Shown here in pieces: positions 37,575 to 45,880 of a DNA stretch of 55,349 nucleotides. The notes under the pieces were generated by a model. It saw only the letters and a program-made list of their open reading frames with translations, was not told the DNA's origin and searched no databases. A program made the translations under genes and the position numbers. Source of the DNA: a bacterium (GTDB lineage Bacteria; Calditrichota; Calditrichia; RBG-13-44-9); contig CP070707.1 of the NCBI GenBank assembly GCA_020350205.1, positions 3,450,276 to 3,505,624 on the forward strand. The letters are read 5' to 3'. Numbering within the stretch: position 1 is the first letter of the stretch; each line of letters begins with the position of its first letter.

Positions 37575-40500
37575 ATGGTCATAACTTCCACAAAAAAGAG
37601 ACTTTTCCCTCAAATATTTATAATTTTTGCGGTGATTGCCGTTATTCTTTTTACCCCTTGTACAATAAAGACGACCTATGCCCAGGAAAACGATGTTGCA
37701 CAAATTGATACGGTCTTACTGAAGTATAATATCGAAGAGCTTCTCAAAATTAAGGAATACCTTGAAAATTATCGGGAAAAACTTATTCAAGAGCAGGCTC
37801 TGGAGCAACAAAAGGGTATAGAAGTAAGTAAGGAGTTTTTGCAAAAAACCAGGATTGATATTGAGAACCAGGACCAAATCTTAATCCGCATTGCCGAGTA
37901 TTATATCGAGGAAGAATCCGACTTTTATGGGCTCAGAGTGGAAGAATACAACCGGAAATATGATGAGTATGAAAAACAGCTGCAGGATTTTCAGGATGGT
38001 AAATTGAAAGCTGAACCCCTTGCGCCCACATTTCCCCGCAGAAATTATGATAAGGCGATAACCATTTACGATATTATACTTACCACTTTTCCGGAATCTG
38101 ATCTCATCGATGATGCTTTATATAACAAAGCATATTTACTGGGAGAAATGGACGAAGAAATTGCCTCCCAGGAAGTCTACCAGGAATTGATCGATAAATA
38201 TCCGGAAAGTAAGTATGTACCTGAAGCATTTATGCATCTGGCAGAATATTATTTTCAACCGAAACTAGGACAGGATCGGGAAGAAACGATTCGCAATCTG
38301 AACAAAGCAGCGCAGTTGTATAAAAATGTTTTGAAATTTAAGGAGTCAGAACGGTATACCGACGCCCTTTATAAACTGGGTTGGAGTTATTATAGGTTGG
38401 CAGGATCGGATCCCGAGTTCTACAGTGATGCGATTCTATATTTTACCCTGGTTGTCCAAGATATTGAAAAATTCCAGGAACTTGATCCCGAAGGTAAATT
38501 TGTTAAAGCCAATATAAAACCTGAGGCTTTGCAATATATTGCCGCCTGCTTTGTTGACACATCCTACACGGATGATGGTGTCAATAAGGCCAGTAATTAT
38601 ATTGAAAATCTTGGAAAACCGAAATTTGGGATTAACATTTTGGAAAGTATGGGAGATTTATATGCCCGAATTGTTCAATATGATGAGGGAATCCGGGCGT
38701 ATACTACATTGTTGGTCGTGTATCCGGATTATGCCTATGCTCCGCTGATTCAGAAAAAGATTTCGGACGTTTATCTGGAAGATCAGGAATTTGAAGCCGC
38801 CTACAATTCCCGCGAAAAACTCTATAATGAATATAATCCCAAGTCTTCCTGGTATGCGAATATTGAATTATCTGAAATGGAAGACCGTATTCTTATCCTT
38901 GACGAGGCCACAAAATATACAGAAGAAGCGCTGAGATCAAATTTAATCTACCAGCTCAATAAACCCAAGCAGGGTGCCTTGACCCGCGAAGACTCATTGA
39001 ATGCATACCGGGAATTTGCGCGATTAGCAAACCAATATCTTGAAACCTACCCAACTCATGAAAATGCGTATGAAATCAACTGGTCCCTGGCCTACATTCT
39101 GGACACTGAGCTGGGAGATTATCCCAATGCATTTGAGGAGTATATCCGTGTAAGCAATGACTATCTGGAAGAAGTTCACAGAAAGGATGCGGCGAACAAT
39201 GCAATCGTAGTTGCCCAGACGTTAACCAATCAGCAAAAAACTGAGGGGGATACAGTTCAGATCGGGGGAATCGATATCGCCCAAATACCTCCGGAACAGT
39301 TGACTGAAAATGAAAAACTTTTAGCTGAAGCATATGATAATTATATCAAATTATTTCCGGAAGATGAGCGGACTGCCGGTTACCTGTCCAGTGCCGGTGC
39401 ATTGTATTACCAGCATCGACAATATGATTTAGCTCGCAAATATTATAAGACCATGGTGACCAAATTTCCGGAATCGCAGCAGCGAAGTGTTGGTTTATTA
39501 TCCTTGATGAATAGTTATTTCTTCCTGGGTAAATATTCCGATGCGGAATTTGTGGCCAAGAAAATTGTTGAGGTTCCCGATGTCTCACCCGATCAACTGG
39601 AAGTTGCCCGAAGACGTATTGGGGAATCGATCTACAAAAATGCCGAGAAACTTGAGCAGGAAGAGCAGAACTTAGAAGCAGCGCGGGAGTTTTTCCGGGT
39701 TTACCAGGAAGCCGATTATTACAAAGAAATTGTTGATTTGGCTATATTTAACAGTGCAAAAAATTATGAATTGAGTAACGAGTGGAAACAGGCGATTAAT
39801 GTCTATGATACCCTGATAACGAACTATGAAGATTCGCAATATCGTCTGATCGCGCTTGGAAAAATCGCTGAAGCCTACAAGCAAATGGAAGATTATGAAG
39901 GTGTCGGTGCTTCCTATGAGCGGATCTATAACCTTTATCCTGAACATCAGGATGCAGAAGCGGCCCTGTATAATTCAAGTCTTTTTTATGCGCGTGCAAG
40001 CTCGTGGTCTAATGCCATCCGTGTCAACAATACATATATTAACCGTTATCCGGACAATCCGGACTCAAAAGATCTGCTTTTTGAAAATGCCCGGTATTAC
40101 TTAAAACTGGATGATCTTAGCAATGCCAATAAGATTTATGATGAATTTGCCATGCGCTATCCGGATGATCCGCGTACGATTGAAGCCTACTTCCGGCGGG
40201 GTGAATATTATTTTGAGAATCAGCAATACAGTCTTGCCAAGCAAGAATTCCGAAAGGCAATTTCACGCAGTGACCAGTTTGCACGTACCGGCCGGGATCC
40301 AAATTTACTTTACGCTTCCGAATCTTATTTCCTGCTGGGTGAAATTGAATACATAGAGTTTAAACAGATTACTCTTTCATACCCCGAATCTAATCTACGA
40401 GCACAACTACAGCAAAAGCAGACAAAATTAAGGTCAGTGATCGATGCCTTTACAACTGTTATTAAAATGGGTTCTATCAAAGGATTTGAAGCGATGTACA

Positions 40501-42431
40501 AGGTGGCGGAAGCCTATGAAGAACTGGCAAACTCTATTGCAGAGCAAACCTTGTCTCCGAATTTAACACCGGAAAGAAGACTGGTGGAACGGGACGGGGT
40601 CTTTAAGGCTTCGGTGCCGGCTTATGATAAAGCAGTCGAAGAATATAGAAATGTGATAACTAATATTCCGGTTTATGCAGAAAAACTTGATATTTCTCTG
40701 TTCGATACCACCGCCTCAGAACCTGAAACCTCCTCTGCCCTGGAAGATTCTAGCGAGATTATTAGGAAAGTGGCTTTTGAGGATAGTACCCGGGATATTG
40801 CCTTGAAATGGTATAATCAGTCTCAAATGAAGGTGTCGTCAATTTTGTATACGGTCGCGGAACGCTCCTCTGAATTTATCGATGCATATCTGCGCCAGGA
40901 AAATCCCGCCAGAGGCCTGGTATTACTTTCCTGGAAAAAGTTGCTGCTGGAAAGGGCAGTCGCTCCGGCGGTTAATGTCACATTAACATCACACCTTAAA
41001 AATATCAATATTTCGAAGGAAATGGGATTAAATAATAAATACGTGACTGAATCTGAACGTAAAATTTTGTTAACCAGCAATGTATTAGCAGATGAGTACG
41101 GAAACCTATTTAAGAGTGCTGTGGATGTCTATAATTCCCAATTACCCACTTTATATCAATTGATTGAAAGCGGAGAGCAGGCTACCACACCGGATGGTCT
41201 GAATTCACTGGATTACAATGATCAACTCATGAGCATTATCGACTATATGAATGAATTTATTTCAGTGGCTCTTAACCAATATAACAATACACTCCAATTT
41301 GCGCTCGACAATAACATAAACAATGACGCTGTTCTGACCACTCAGGATCGGCTATTTAATCTGGGCTATGAATCTGGTTCCATGATGCTTCAACTTTCCA
41401 ATAAAGTTGCAACGAAACGAGAAGAATTTGAAGCGAAGGCTGATAGCACAGGTGATCCGAAGTATCAGTTAGGAATTGTCTATCTTTATGATCAAGAGTC
41501 TATACTTAATCAATATGCTCAGGCAGAATTGGAACAGGCGTTTCAGAGCAGTAAACAATTTGAAATTAAAAATGTGTGGACTAATCTGATACTGGCTCTT
41601 CTGGTTGAACTGAATCCTGCTGATTATTTAGGGGATTTCCCGAAAGAAGTGATGGTGATTCAATCGGATCCAACCTGGAAAGGATCGGGTATCTATAATT
41701 TGGAATGGATCAGTGCCGAATTCTCCGCATCTGATTGGAATGACGTTATAGTAAACAGTTTACCCCTTACCATGATCTTTCCAGGTTTTGATTCCCTTGA
41801 TACACAACCGGCATCCATTTGGCTGTATTCTGCGGCGGTTCCGGCAGATTCGCTCATGATTAATCCGCTGCAGAAGACAACTTTTGCTCCCGTTCAGGAT
41901 ACCACCGTATCAGATTCCGCTCCACGTCCCAGATCACTGGATCTGGAAGAAAAAGAAATACCGGATGATCTGCTAGCGGAGCCTGGCACCGGATTGACAG
42001 AAGGCGGATTTACTCCGAGTCGTATTGCCGAACCGGATACGGTAACTGCCTACTTCAGGAAGACTTTCAGTCTCTCTGACCGTGTTATCAATGGCTGGGT
42101 CTTGATCACCGCCGATAATCAGTATCATTTTTATTTAAATGGTGATTATATTAAGGGCGATGATACAAAAATATTTGAAACAGTTGATCGGGTTGATTAT
42201 ATTGAGATCGCTGATTTCATAAAGACCGGAGAGAATGTAATAGCCATTGATGTAACGGATTTTAATGGTGTCCCACATCGTGGTTTGCGGTTTTATATGC
42301 ACCTCGAAATGCTTCCGGTTGAAATAACAGCTGCGGCAGACCGGATCAGACAAAAAGCAGCAGAAAATGTCGATGAAAATCGTTTAAAAACAATTGTTAT
42401 TCTCAATAAGAATAGAATATTAGGGCAATAA
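37575..42431 (+). CDS. Giant exported TPR protein with C-terminal jelly-roll-like domain
   Basis: A 1618-residue protein. A basic start and one hydrophobic segment (about 12-36) act as a signal peptide or anchor. Residues about 60-1010 hold many TPR-like helical hairpins, with repeated motifs such as YDKAITIYDIILTTFPES, YPDYAYAP and RYPDDPRTIEAYFRRGEYYF. The region 1010-1340 is helical. The last 280 residues are different: WKGSGIYNLEWISAEF and ADNQYHFYLNGDYI with GENVIAIDVTDFNG resemble the sugar-binding jelly-roll at the front of GH2-like glycosidases. This suggests binding to a glycan or the cell wall, by inference. It abuts the previous TPR gene with no gap. Giant TPR partners (AgmU/GltD) exist in Myxococcus gliding complexes; orthology is not shown. 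Confidence 0.75.
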   Translation: MVITSTKKRLFPQIFIIFAVIAVILFTPCTIKTTYAQENDVAQIDTVLLKYNIEELLKIKEYLENYREKLIQEQALEQQKGIEVSKEFLQKTRIDIENQDQILIRIAEYYIEEESDFYGLRVEEYNRKYDEYEKQLQDFQDGKLKAEPLAPTFPRRNYDKAITIYDIILTTFPESDLIDDALYNKAYLLGEMDEEIASQEVYQELIDKYPESKYVPEAFMHLAEYYFQPKLGQDREETIRNLNKAAQLYKNVLKFKESERYTDALYKLGWSYYRLAGSDPEFYSDAILYFTLVVQDIEKFQELDPEGKFVKANIKPEALQYIAACFVDTSYTDDGVNKASNYIENLGKPKFGINILESMGDLYARIVQYDEGIRAYTTLLVVYPDYAYAPLIQKKISDVYLEDQEFEAAYNSREKLYNEYNPKSSWYANIELSEMEDRILILDEATKYTEEALRSNLIYQLNKPKQGALTREDSLNAYREFARLANQYLETYPTHENAYEINWSLAYILDTELGDYPNAFEEYIRVSNDYLEEVHRKDAANNAIVVAQTLTNQQKTEGDTVQIGGIDIAQIPPEQLTENEKLLAEAYDNYIKLFPEDERTAGYLSSAGALYYQHRQYDLARKYYKTMVTKFPESQQRSVGLLSLMNSYFFLGKYSDAEFVAKKIVEVPDVSPDQLEVARRRIGESIYKNAEKLEQEEQNLEAAREFFRVYQEADYYKEIVDLAIFNSAKNYELSNEWKQAINVYDTLITNYEDSQYRLIALGKIAEAYKQMEDYEGVGASYERIYNLYPEHQDAEAALYNSSLFYARASSWSNAIRVNNTYINRYPDNPDSKDLLFENARYYLKLDDLSNANKIYDEFAMRYPDDPRTIEAYFRRGEYYFENQQYSLAKQEFRKAISRSDQFARTGRDPNLLYASESYFLLGEIEYIEFKQITLSYPESNLRAQLQQKQTKLRSVIDAFTTVIKMGSIKGFEAMYKVAEAYEELANSIAEQTLSPNLTPERRLVERDGVFKASVPAYDKAVEEYRNVITNIPVYAEKLDISLFDTTASEPETSSALEDSSEIIRKVAFEDSTRDIALKWYNQSQMKVSSILYTVAERSSEFIDAYLRQENPARGLVLLSWKKLLLERAVAPAVNVTLTSHLKNINISKEMGLNNKYVTESERKILLTSNVLADEYGNLFKSAVDVYNSQLPTLYQLIESGEQATTPDGLNSLDYNDQLMSIIDYMNEFISVALNQYNNTLQFALDNNINNDAVLTTQDRLFNLGYESGSMMLQLSNKVATKREEFEAKADSTGDPKYQLGIVYLYDQESILNQYAQAELEQAFQSSKQFEIKNVWTNLILALLVELNPADYLGDFPKEVMVIQSDPTWKGSGIYNLEWISAEFSASDWNDVIVNSLPLTMIFPGFDSLDTQPASIWLYSAAVPADSLMINPLQKTTFAPVQDTTVSDSAPRPRSLDLEEKEIPDDLLAEPGTGLTEGGFTPSRIAEPDTVTAYFRKTFSLSDRVINGWVLITADNQYHFYLNGDYIKGDDTKIFETVDRVDYIEIADFIKTGENVIAIDVTDFNGVPHRGLRFYMHLEMLPVEITAAADRIRQKAAENVDENRLKTIVILNKNRILGQ

Positions 42432-42448
42432 ATTAAGGGAGTGGTGTA

Positions 42449-42790
42449 ATGAAAATCATCTCATATGTTTTGATGATGTGGATACTCCTGTCATTTTCAT
42501 TATATTCTCAGGAAGAGGCCGATCAACCCGCAGAAAATCAAGACCAACCAACGGTCATTGATTTAACTCAAATGGGCAAGACCTATACATTTTCAGCTCG
42601 AATGGAATTGCCCCAGGTGAGAATGTTTGATAGGCGACTTAATCCGGATTTTAAACAGTTGTCTGCTGAGAAATCATTTTCAACCGAGTTGTCTCCTCAG
42701 GCAGAAGGGATTAAATACGAACCGATTACCAGCGGGAAAGTAAAGCAGATTGATAATATTGAATCATTATTAAAAAAGAAACGATTTTGA
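42449..42790 (+). CDS. Small exported protein of unknown function
   Basis: A 113-residue protein with a signal peptide (1-20, ending YSQ). The mature part is an acidic Gln/Pro-rich stretch (about 21-40) followed by a short, strand-like segment (TYTFSARMELPQVRMFDRRLNPDF) and a basic C-terminus ending LLKKKRF. I do not recognise a family. It has no Cys and no membrane helix. The GGGAG site before the ATG and its place between the TPR genes and the ExbB-type gene argue that it is a real part of the same machine, perhaps a periplasmic adaptor. Confidence 0.6.
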   Translation: MKIISYVLMMWILLSFSLYSQEEADQPAENQDQPTVIDLTQMGKTYTFSARMELPQVRMFDRRLNPDFKQLSAEKSFSTELSPQAEGIKYEPITSGKVKQIDNIESLLKKKRF

Positions 42791-42840
42791 ATTTAGAAAG
42801 CTAATTTTATTAAAATGTAAATTTAAGGAGGATTTTTATT

Positions 42841-43512
42841 ATGGGTTCCTCAATCTCTTTCTGGAAGAGTTTTTTTGAAAATTTCAGTACCGCTTCTTCT
42901 GGATTTATTTTTATGTGGATTATCCTGATCATGCTCATTATCGCCCTAGCAATCGCAATCGAAAGAACCTACTACATCTTGGTGCGGTCAAATGTGAATG
43001 CGGATAAATTTATGCTTGAAATTAGAAAATTGGTAACCAGTGGAAATATTAAACGTGCCATTAGCCTGGCAGAGCAGGGCAGACAGAAGGCGCTGCCCTA
43101 CGTGGTTTTGGCTGGGTTAAAGAAAGTAGCTGAAAGTGAAACTCTGGATTTTCGCTCTATTCAAAATGCCGTGGACGAAGGAACACTTGAGGTTATTCCT
43201 CGGCTTCAAAAACGGACCAACTACCTTTCTATGTTAGCCAACGTATCGACACTTACCGGTCTGATGGGAACGATTTATGGTCTGATTATTGCGTTTGAGG
43301 CCGTCGGAGGAACTGAAATCCCAGAGGCTGATAAACCCCGTCTACTGGCACAGGGTATCTCTGTAGCAATGAATACAACCATTTTTGGTCTGGCTGTAGC
43401 AGTCCCGACCCTGATTATCTATAATATTCTACAAAACAAGACGTCTCAAATTATTGATGAAATGGATGAACATCTTGTAAAATTAATCAACATGATTACC
43501 GGTAATCGTTAA
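42841..43512 (+). CDS. ExbB/TolQ/MotA-type proton channel protein
   Basis: A 223-residue member of the MotA/TolQ/ExbB family. Three membrane helices are at about 18-40, 125-150 and 175-200. The second contains LTGLMGTIYGLIIAFEAV and the third AMNTTIFGLAVAVPTLI; the conserved Thr and small residues of these helices line the proton path with the ExbD Asp. The long cytoplasmic loop between helices one and two is typical. An AAGGAGGA site precedes the ATG. A single ExbB gene is followed by two ExbD genes, as in the AglR-AglQ-AglS motor of Myxococcus. Confidence 0.93.
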   Translation: MGSSISFWKSFFENFSTASSGFIFMWIILIMLIIALAIAIERTYYILVRSNVNADKFMLEIRKLVTSGNIKRAISLAEQGRQKALPYVVLAGLKKVAESETLDFRSIQNAVDEGTLEVIPRLQKRTNYLSMLANVSTLTGLMGTIYGLIIAFEAVGGTEIPEADKPRLLAQGISVAMNTTIFGLAVAVPTLIIYNILQNKTSQIIDEMDEHLVKLINMITGNR

Positions 43513-43534
43513 AATCAAAAAGAGGTTTTAAAAC

Positions 43535-44095
43535 ATGGCTTATAAACCATCTTTACGCAGGACCAGAAAACTTGAAGAGATGAAGCTCGATATTAGACCT
43601 GTGATGAATCTGATGGTTGTATTAATTCCTCTGCTACTCGCCGGATCAGTGTGGACCAAGTTGGCAATTAAACAGCTGAATCTTCCACCTAAGTCCGCAG
43701 GTGGCGGGACTGGAGAATTGGATAAACCGATGGAGATTGAGAAACGACTGGGACTTAATATTATCGTATCTCGGCAGGGATTCTACATCGGGTCTTCCCG
43801 GGGATTCCTGGAAGAGGAGAGTCAACAGGGCGATGAGAATGCCCCGCCTACTATTCCGCTGAATGAACAAGGTGGATTGGATTATGAAGCACTACAGACG
43901 AAACTAATTGAAATTAAGGAAAAAGTGGATAAAACGGATTTCAGTGATAAAAATTCCATCATATTAACCGCTGAAGCCGATATTCCCTATAAATTTATCA
44001 TTAAGACCATGGACAATGTGACCTCCTATTTTGACAGTGAGGGGAATTTACAGGAACTTTATCCGCAAATTATTATTGGACAAGTTGTACTTTAA
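43535..44095 (+). CDS. ExbD/TolR-like protein lacking the channel Asp
   Basis: A 186-residue protein with the ExbD/TolR layout: a basic cytoplasmic tail (1-20), one membrane helix (about 21-43) and a periplasmic domain. The helix begins DIRPVMNLMVVLIPLLLAG. In active ExbD and TolR this position, after P-L or P-M, is an Asp that carries the proton; here it is Asn25 (codon AAT). The periplasmic domain (about 70-186) ends in a beta-rich segment with an ILTAEADIPYKFIIKTMDNV pattern, the typical fold. It probably helps form the stator but cannot itself carry a proton. The next gene supplies an ExbD with the Asp. Confidence 0.88.
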   Translation: MAYKPSLRRTRKLEEMKLDIRPVMNLMVVLIPLLLAGSVWTKLAIKQLNLPPKSAGGGTGELDKPMEIEKRLGLNIIVSRQGFYIGSSRGFLEEESQQGDENAPPTIPLNEQGGLDYEALQTKLIEIKEKVDKTDFSDKNSIILTAEADIPYKFIIKTMDNVTSYFDSEGNLQELYPQIIIGQVVL

Positions 44096-44116
44096 ATTGT
44101 TAGAAAGGAATTTATC

Positions 44117-44605
44117 ATGGCTTTCGTTCCCTCTCGCAGGAAGAAACATCTTAGCCTTGATAAGGATGAGCTCAATCTGAACTCTATGATGGACATGATG
44201 ACCATCATATTGTTGTTTTTGTTAAAGACCTATTCGACCACCGGGCAGATTCTTACCCCATCGGAAGATTTGAAACTTCCTTTTTCAGCCAGCACTGAAC
44301 AGCCTAAAAAAGAGCTCAGTGTGTCAGTAACCCGCCATGCTATTTTAGTGGGTAATGATATACTTATGGATTTGAAAGACTTACCTCAGGATGAGAATCT
44401 GATTCGTCCGCTCTTTGCCAGACTTTCTCAGCTTGCCAAAGAAGCCCAGGAAGATGAGGTGCGCTATGGAAAACCATTTAACCATGAGGTGATTGTACAA
44501 GCAGATGAGAATACGCACTTCCAAGTCCTGGTAAAAATCTTATATACCTGTGGACAGTCAGAGTTTAATAAGCTCAGATTATTGACCTATCAGGAGAATT
44601 TGTAG
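44117..44605 (+). CDS. ExbD/TolR-like protein with channel Asp
   Basis: A 162-residue ExbD/TolR protein. A short basic tail is followed by one membrane helix (about 24-44) starting NLNSMMDMMTIILLFLLK, with the proton-carrying Asp at D26. The periplasmic domain follows, with VIVQADENTHFQVLVKILYTCGQSEF as the typical beta-alpha-beta element. It pairs with the ExbB-type protein and the Asn-bearing paralogue just upstream. A GAAAGGAA site precedes the ATG. Confidence 0.92.
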   Translation: MAFVPSRRKKHLSLDKDELNLNSMMDMMTIILLFLLKTYSTTGQILTPSEDLKLPFSASTEQPKKELSVSVTRHAILVGNDILMDLKDLPQDENLIRPLFARLSQLAKEAQEDEVRYGKPFNHEVIVQADENTHFQVLVKILYTCGQSEFNKLRLLTYQENL

Positions 44606-44645
44606 GGATAGGTTCTTGACTTTTTAGGAGAAAAGGATATTAATC

Positions 44646-45731
44646 ATGGCAGAAATTTCAAAAAGTCCAAAAGCTTTCCCGCAGGGTGGAAGTCCCCAGG
44701 GTTTTAGATTGGCAGGATTTCCCAAGGAATTTGAAAAGGGATTATGGGATTTATTTGATAAAAGATTTTATACCATTCTTTTGATTACATGGGTAGTCTT
44801 ATACGCTTTTACGTTCTATATGAGTAACCGGGACTGGGAGTTATCCGCGCAAGCCAGGGAGAGGATAAAGCAGAATTTTCTCCAGAACTTGTATACGGAA
44901 ATTATAACACCCGAAGAGGTTCCTGATGAAGGCGAGGGTGAGGGTTTTGCGGGCACTGCTGAAGAAGCGGGTGGTGGTGGAGAAGAAGATATCAGTGAAC
45001 AGGCGCAAAGGCTGGTTGGGGAATCGTCTGCCGATCGGGTGCAGCGTCAGAGAGCTGGAGTGGGAGCTCGTCGTGCACAGCGCAGTCAGATGGAACAGGA
45101 GGCAGCAGGATATGGTGTCCTTGCGGCTCTGACAGCGTCAGGTGCCGGAGGTTCTGGCTCACTTGGATACGCGGACATATTGGGAGACGCCGGCGGTGTA
45201 GGGTCCGGACTGGCAAATGCCGGTGAACTGGTGGCCGGTACCGCAGCCTTGCAGGCGGCCACAGGTCGCGGCCAGCGCAGCCGTATTGCCAAAGGTGGTG
45301 GCTTTGGTGGAGAAGTCGGGGAAGCCGGGATCGACGAATTAATTAGTGGAACGGGTGTCTCCGGTGGTGCCTCGGTAACGCGAAGGGGATCCATCAGGCT
45401 CGCACAGGGAACTGAAGTTTCTGGAACCGGGGCGGGCAGTTCTCAGCGGGATCCTGAAGTTATTGATGCGATAATTAATCAGAATAAAGCATCGGTTGAA
45501 TATTGTTATCAGTCCCAACTCAAATTGAATCCTAATTTGCGTGGGGATATCTTTCTGAGCTTTGATATTCTGGCCAACGGTAAAGTAGGGGGAGTAAAGA
45601 TTTTGAGCTCTACCCTGAATGACAGTAAAGTTGAAAATTGTATTGTCAGATCTGTCCGGAGATGGTCCTTTCCCAAACAGACCGGGGCTGGTGGAATCGT
45701 TACCATTAAAACCAAATTCATTTTCGGATAA
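44646..45731 (+). CDS. AgmX/TonB-like energy transducer
   Basis: A 361-residue protein. A cytoplasmic N-terminus (1-38) leads to one membrane helix (about 39-58, FYTILLITWVVLYAFTFYM). A long periplasmic part (about 85-265) is low in complexity: acidic Gly/Glu at first, then Gly, Ala, Arg and Ser. The C-terminal 90 residues match the AgmX/PglI C-terminal domain, related to TonB, with IINQNKASVEYCYQSQL, RGDIFLSFDIL, KVGGVKIL and VRRWSFP. Cys287 and Cys332 could form a disulfide. Such a protein would carry force from the ExbB/ExbD motor to the outer envelope or TPR scaffold; GltJ (AgmX) of Myxococcus is the nearest analogue I know. A strong terminator lies 44 bases after it. Confidence 0.82.
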   Translation: MAEISKSPKAFPQGGSPQGFRLAGFPKEFEKGLWDLFDKRFYTILLITWVVLYAFTFYMSNRDWELSAQARERIKQNFLQNLYTEIITPEEVPDEGEGEGFAGTAEEAGGGGEEDISEQAQRLVGESSADRVQRQRAGVGARRAQRSQMEQEAAGYGVLAALTASGAGGSGSLGYADILGDAGGVGSGLANAGELVAGTAALQAATGRGQRSRIAKGGGFGGEVGEAGIDELISGTGVSGGASVTRRGSIRLAQGTEVSGTGAGSSQRDPEVIDAIINQNKASVEYCYQSQLKLNPNLRGDIFLSFDILANGKVGGVKILSSTLNDSKVENCIVRSVRRWSFPKQTGAGGIVTIKTKFIFG

Positions 45732-45774
45732 TCAATGTCATAATCTGTCTTAGTTATATTTTAATTTTCACTCC

Positions 45775-45808
45775 AGCCGCAACGAACACATCTTGCGGCT
45801 TTTTTTTT
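45775..45808 (+). terminator. Rho-independent terminator of the envelope machine cluster
   Basis: AGCCGCAA (45775-45782) and TTGCGGCT (45793-45800) form a perfect 8-bp stem with a 10-base loop, followed by eight T residues. Confidence 0.93.
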
Positions 45809-45825
45809 GGCGTTTTTCTTAATAC

Positions 45826-45854
45826 TTGTTTATTTACTTCCTCAGTCTTAAATT
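45826..45854 (+). promoter_or_regulatory. Weak candidate promoter of aspS
   Basis: -35 TTGTTT (45826-45831), a 17-base spacer and -10 TAAATT (45849-45854); each hexamer matches consensus at four positions. It sits between the upstream terminator and the aspS start. Confidence 0.3.
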
Positions 45855-45880
45855 TTTCGTTCAAAAATAAAGGATTTTTT

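Noticed and set aside
45086..45394. A long open frame on the minus strand rich in Pro, Ala and Ser.
   Set aside because: It is the antisense of the Gly/Ala/Arg low-complexity part of the AgmX-like gene; it has no ribosome site or recognisable domain.
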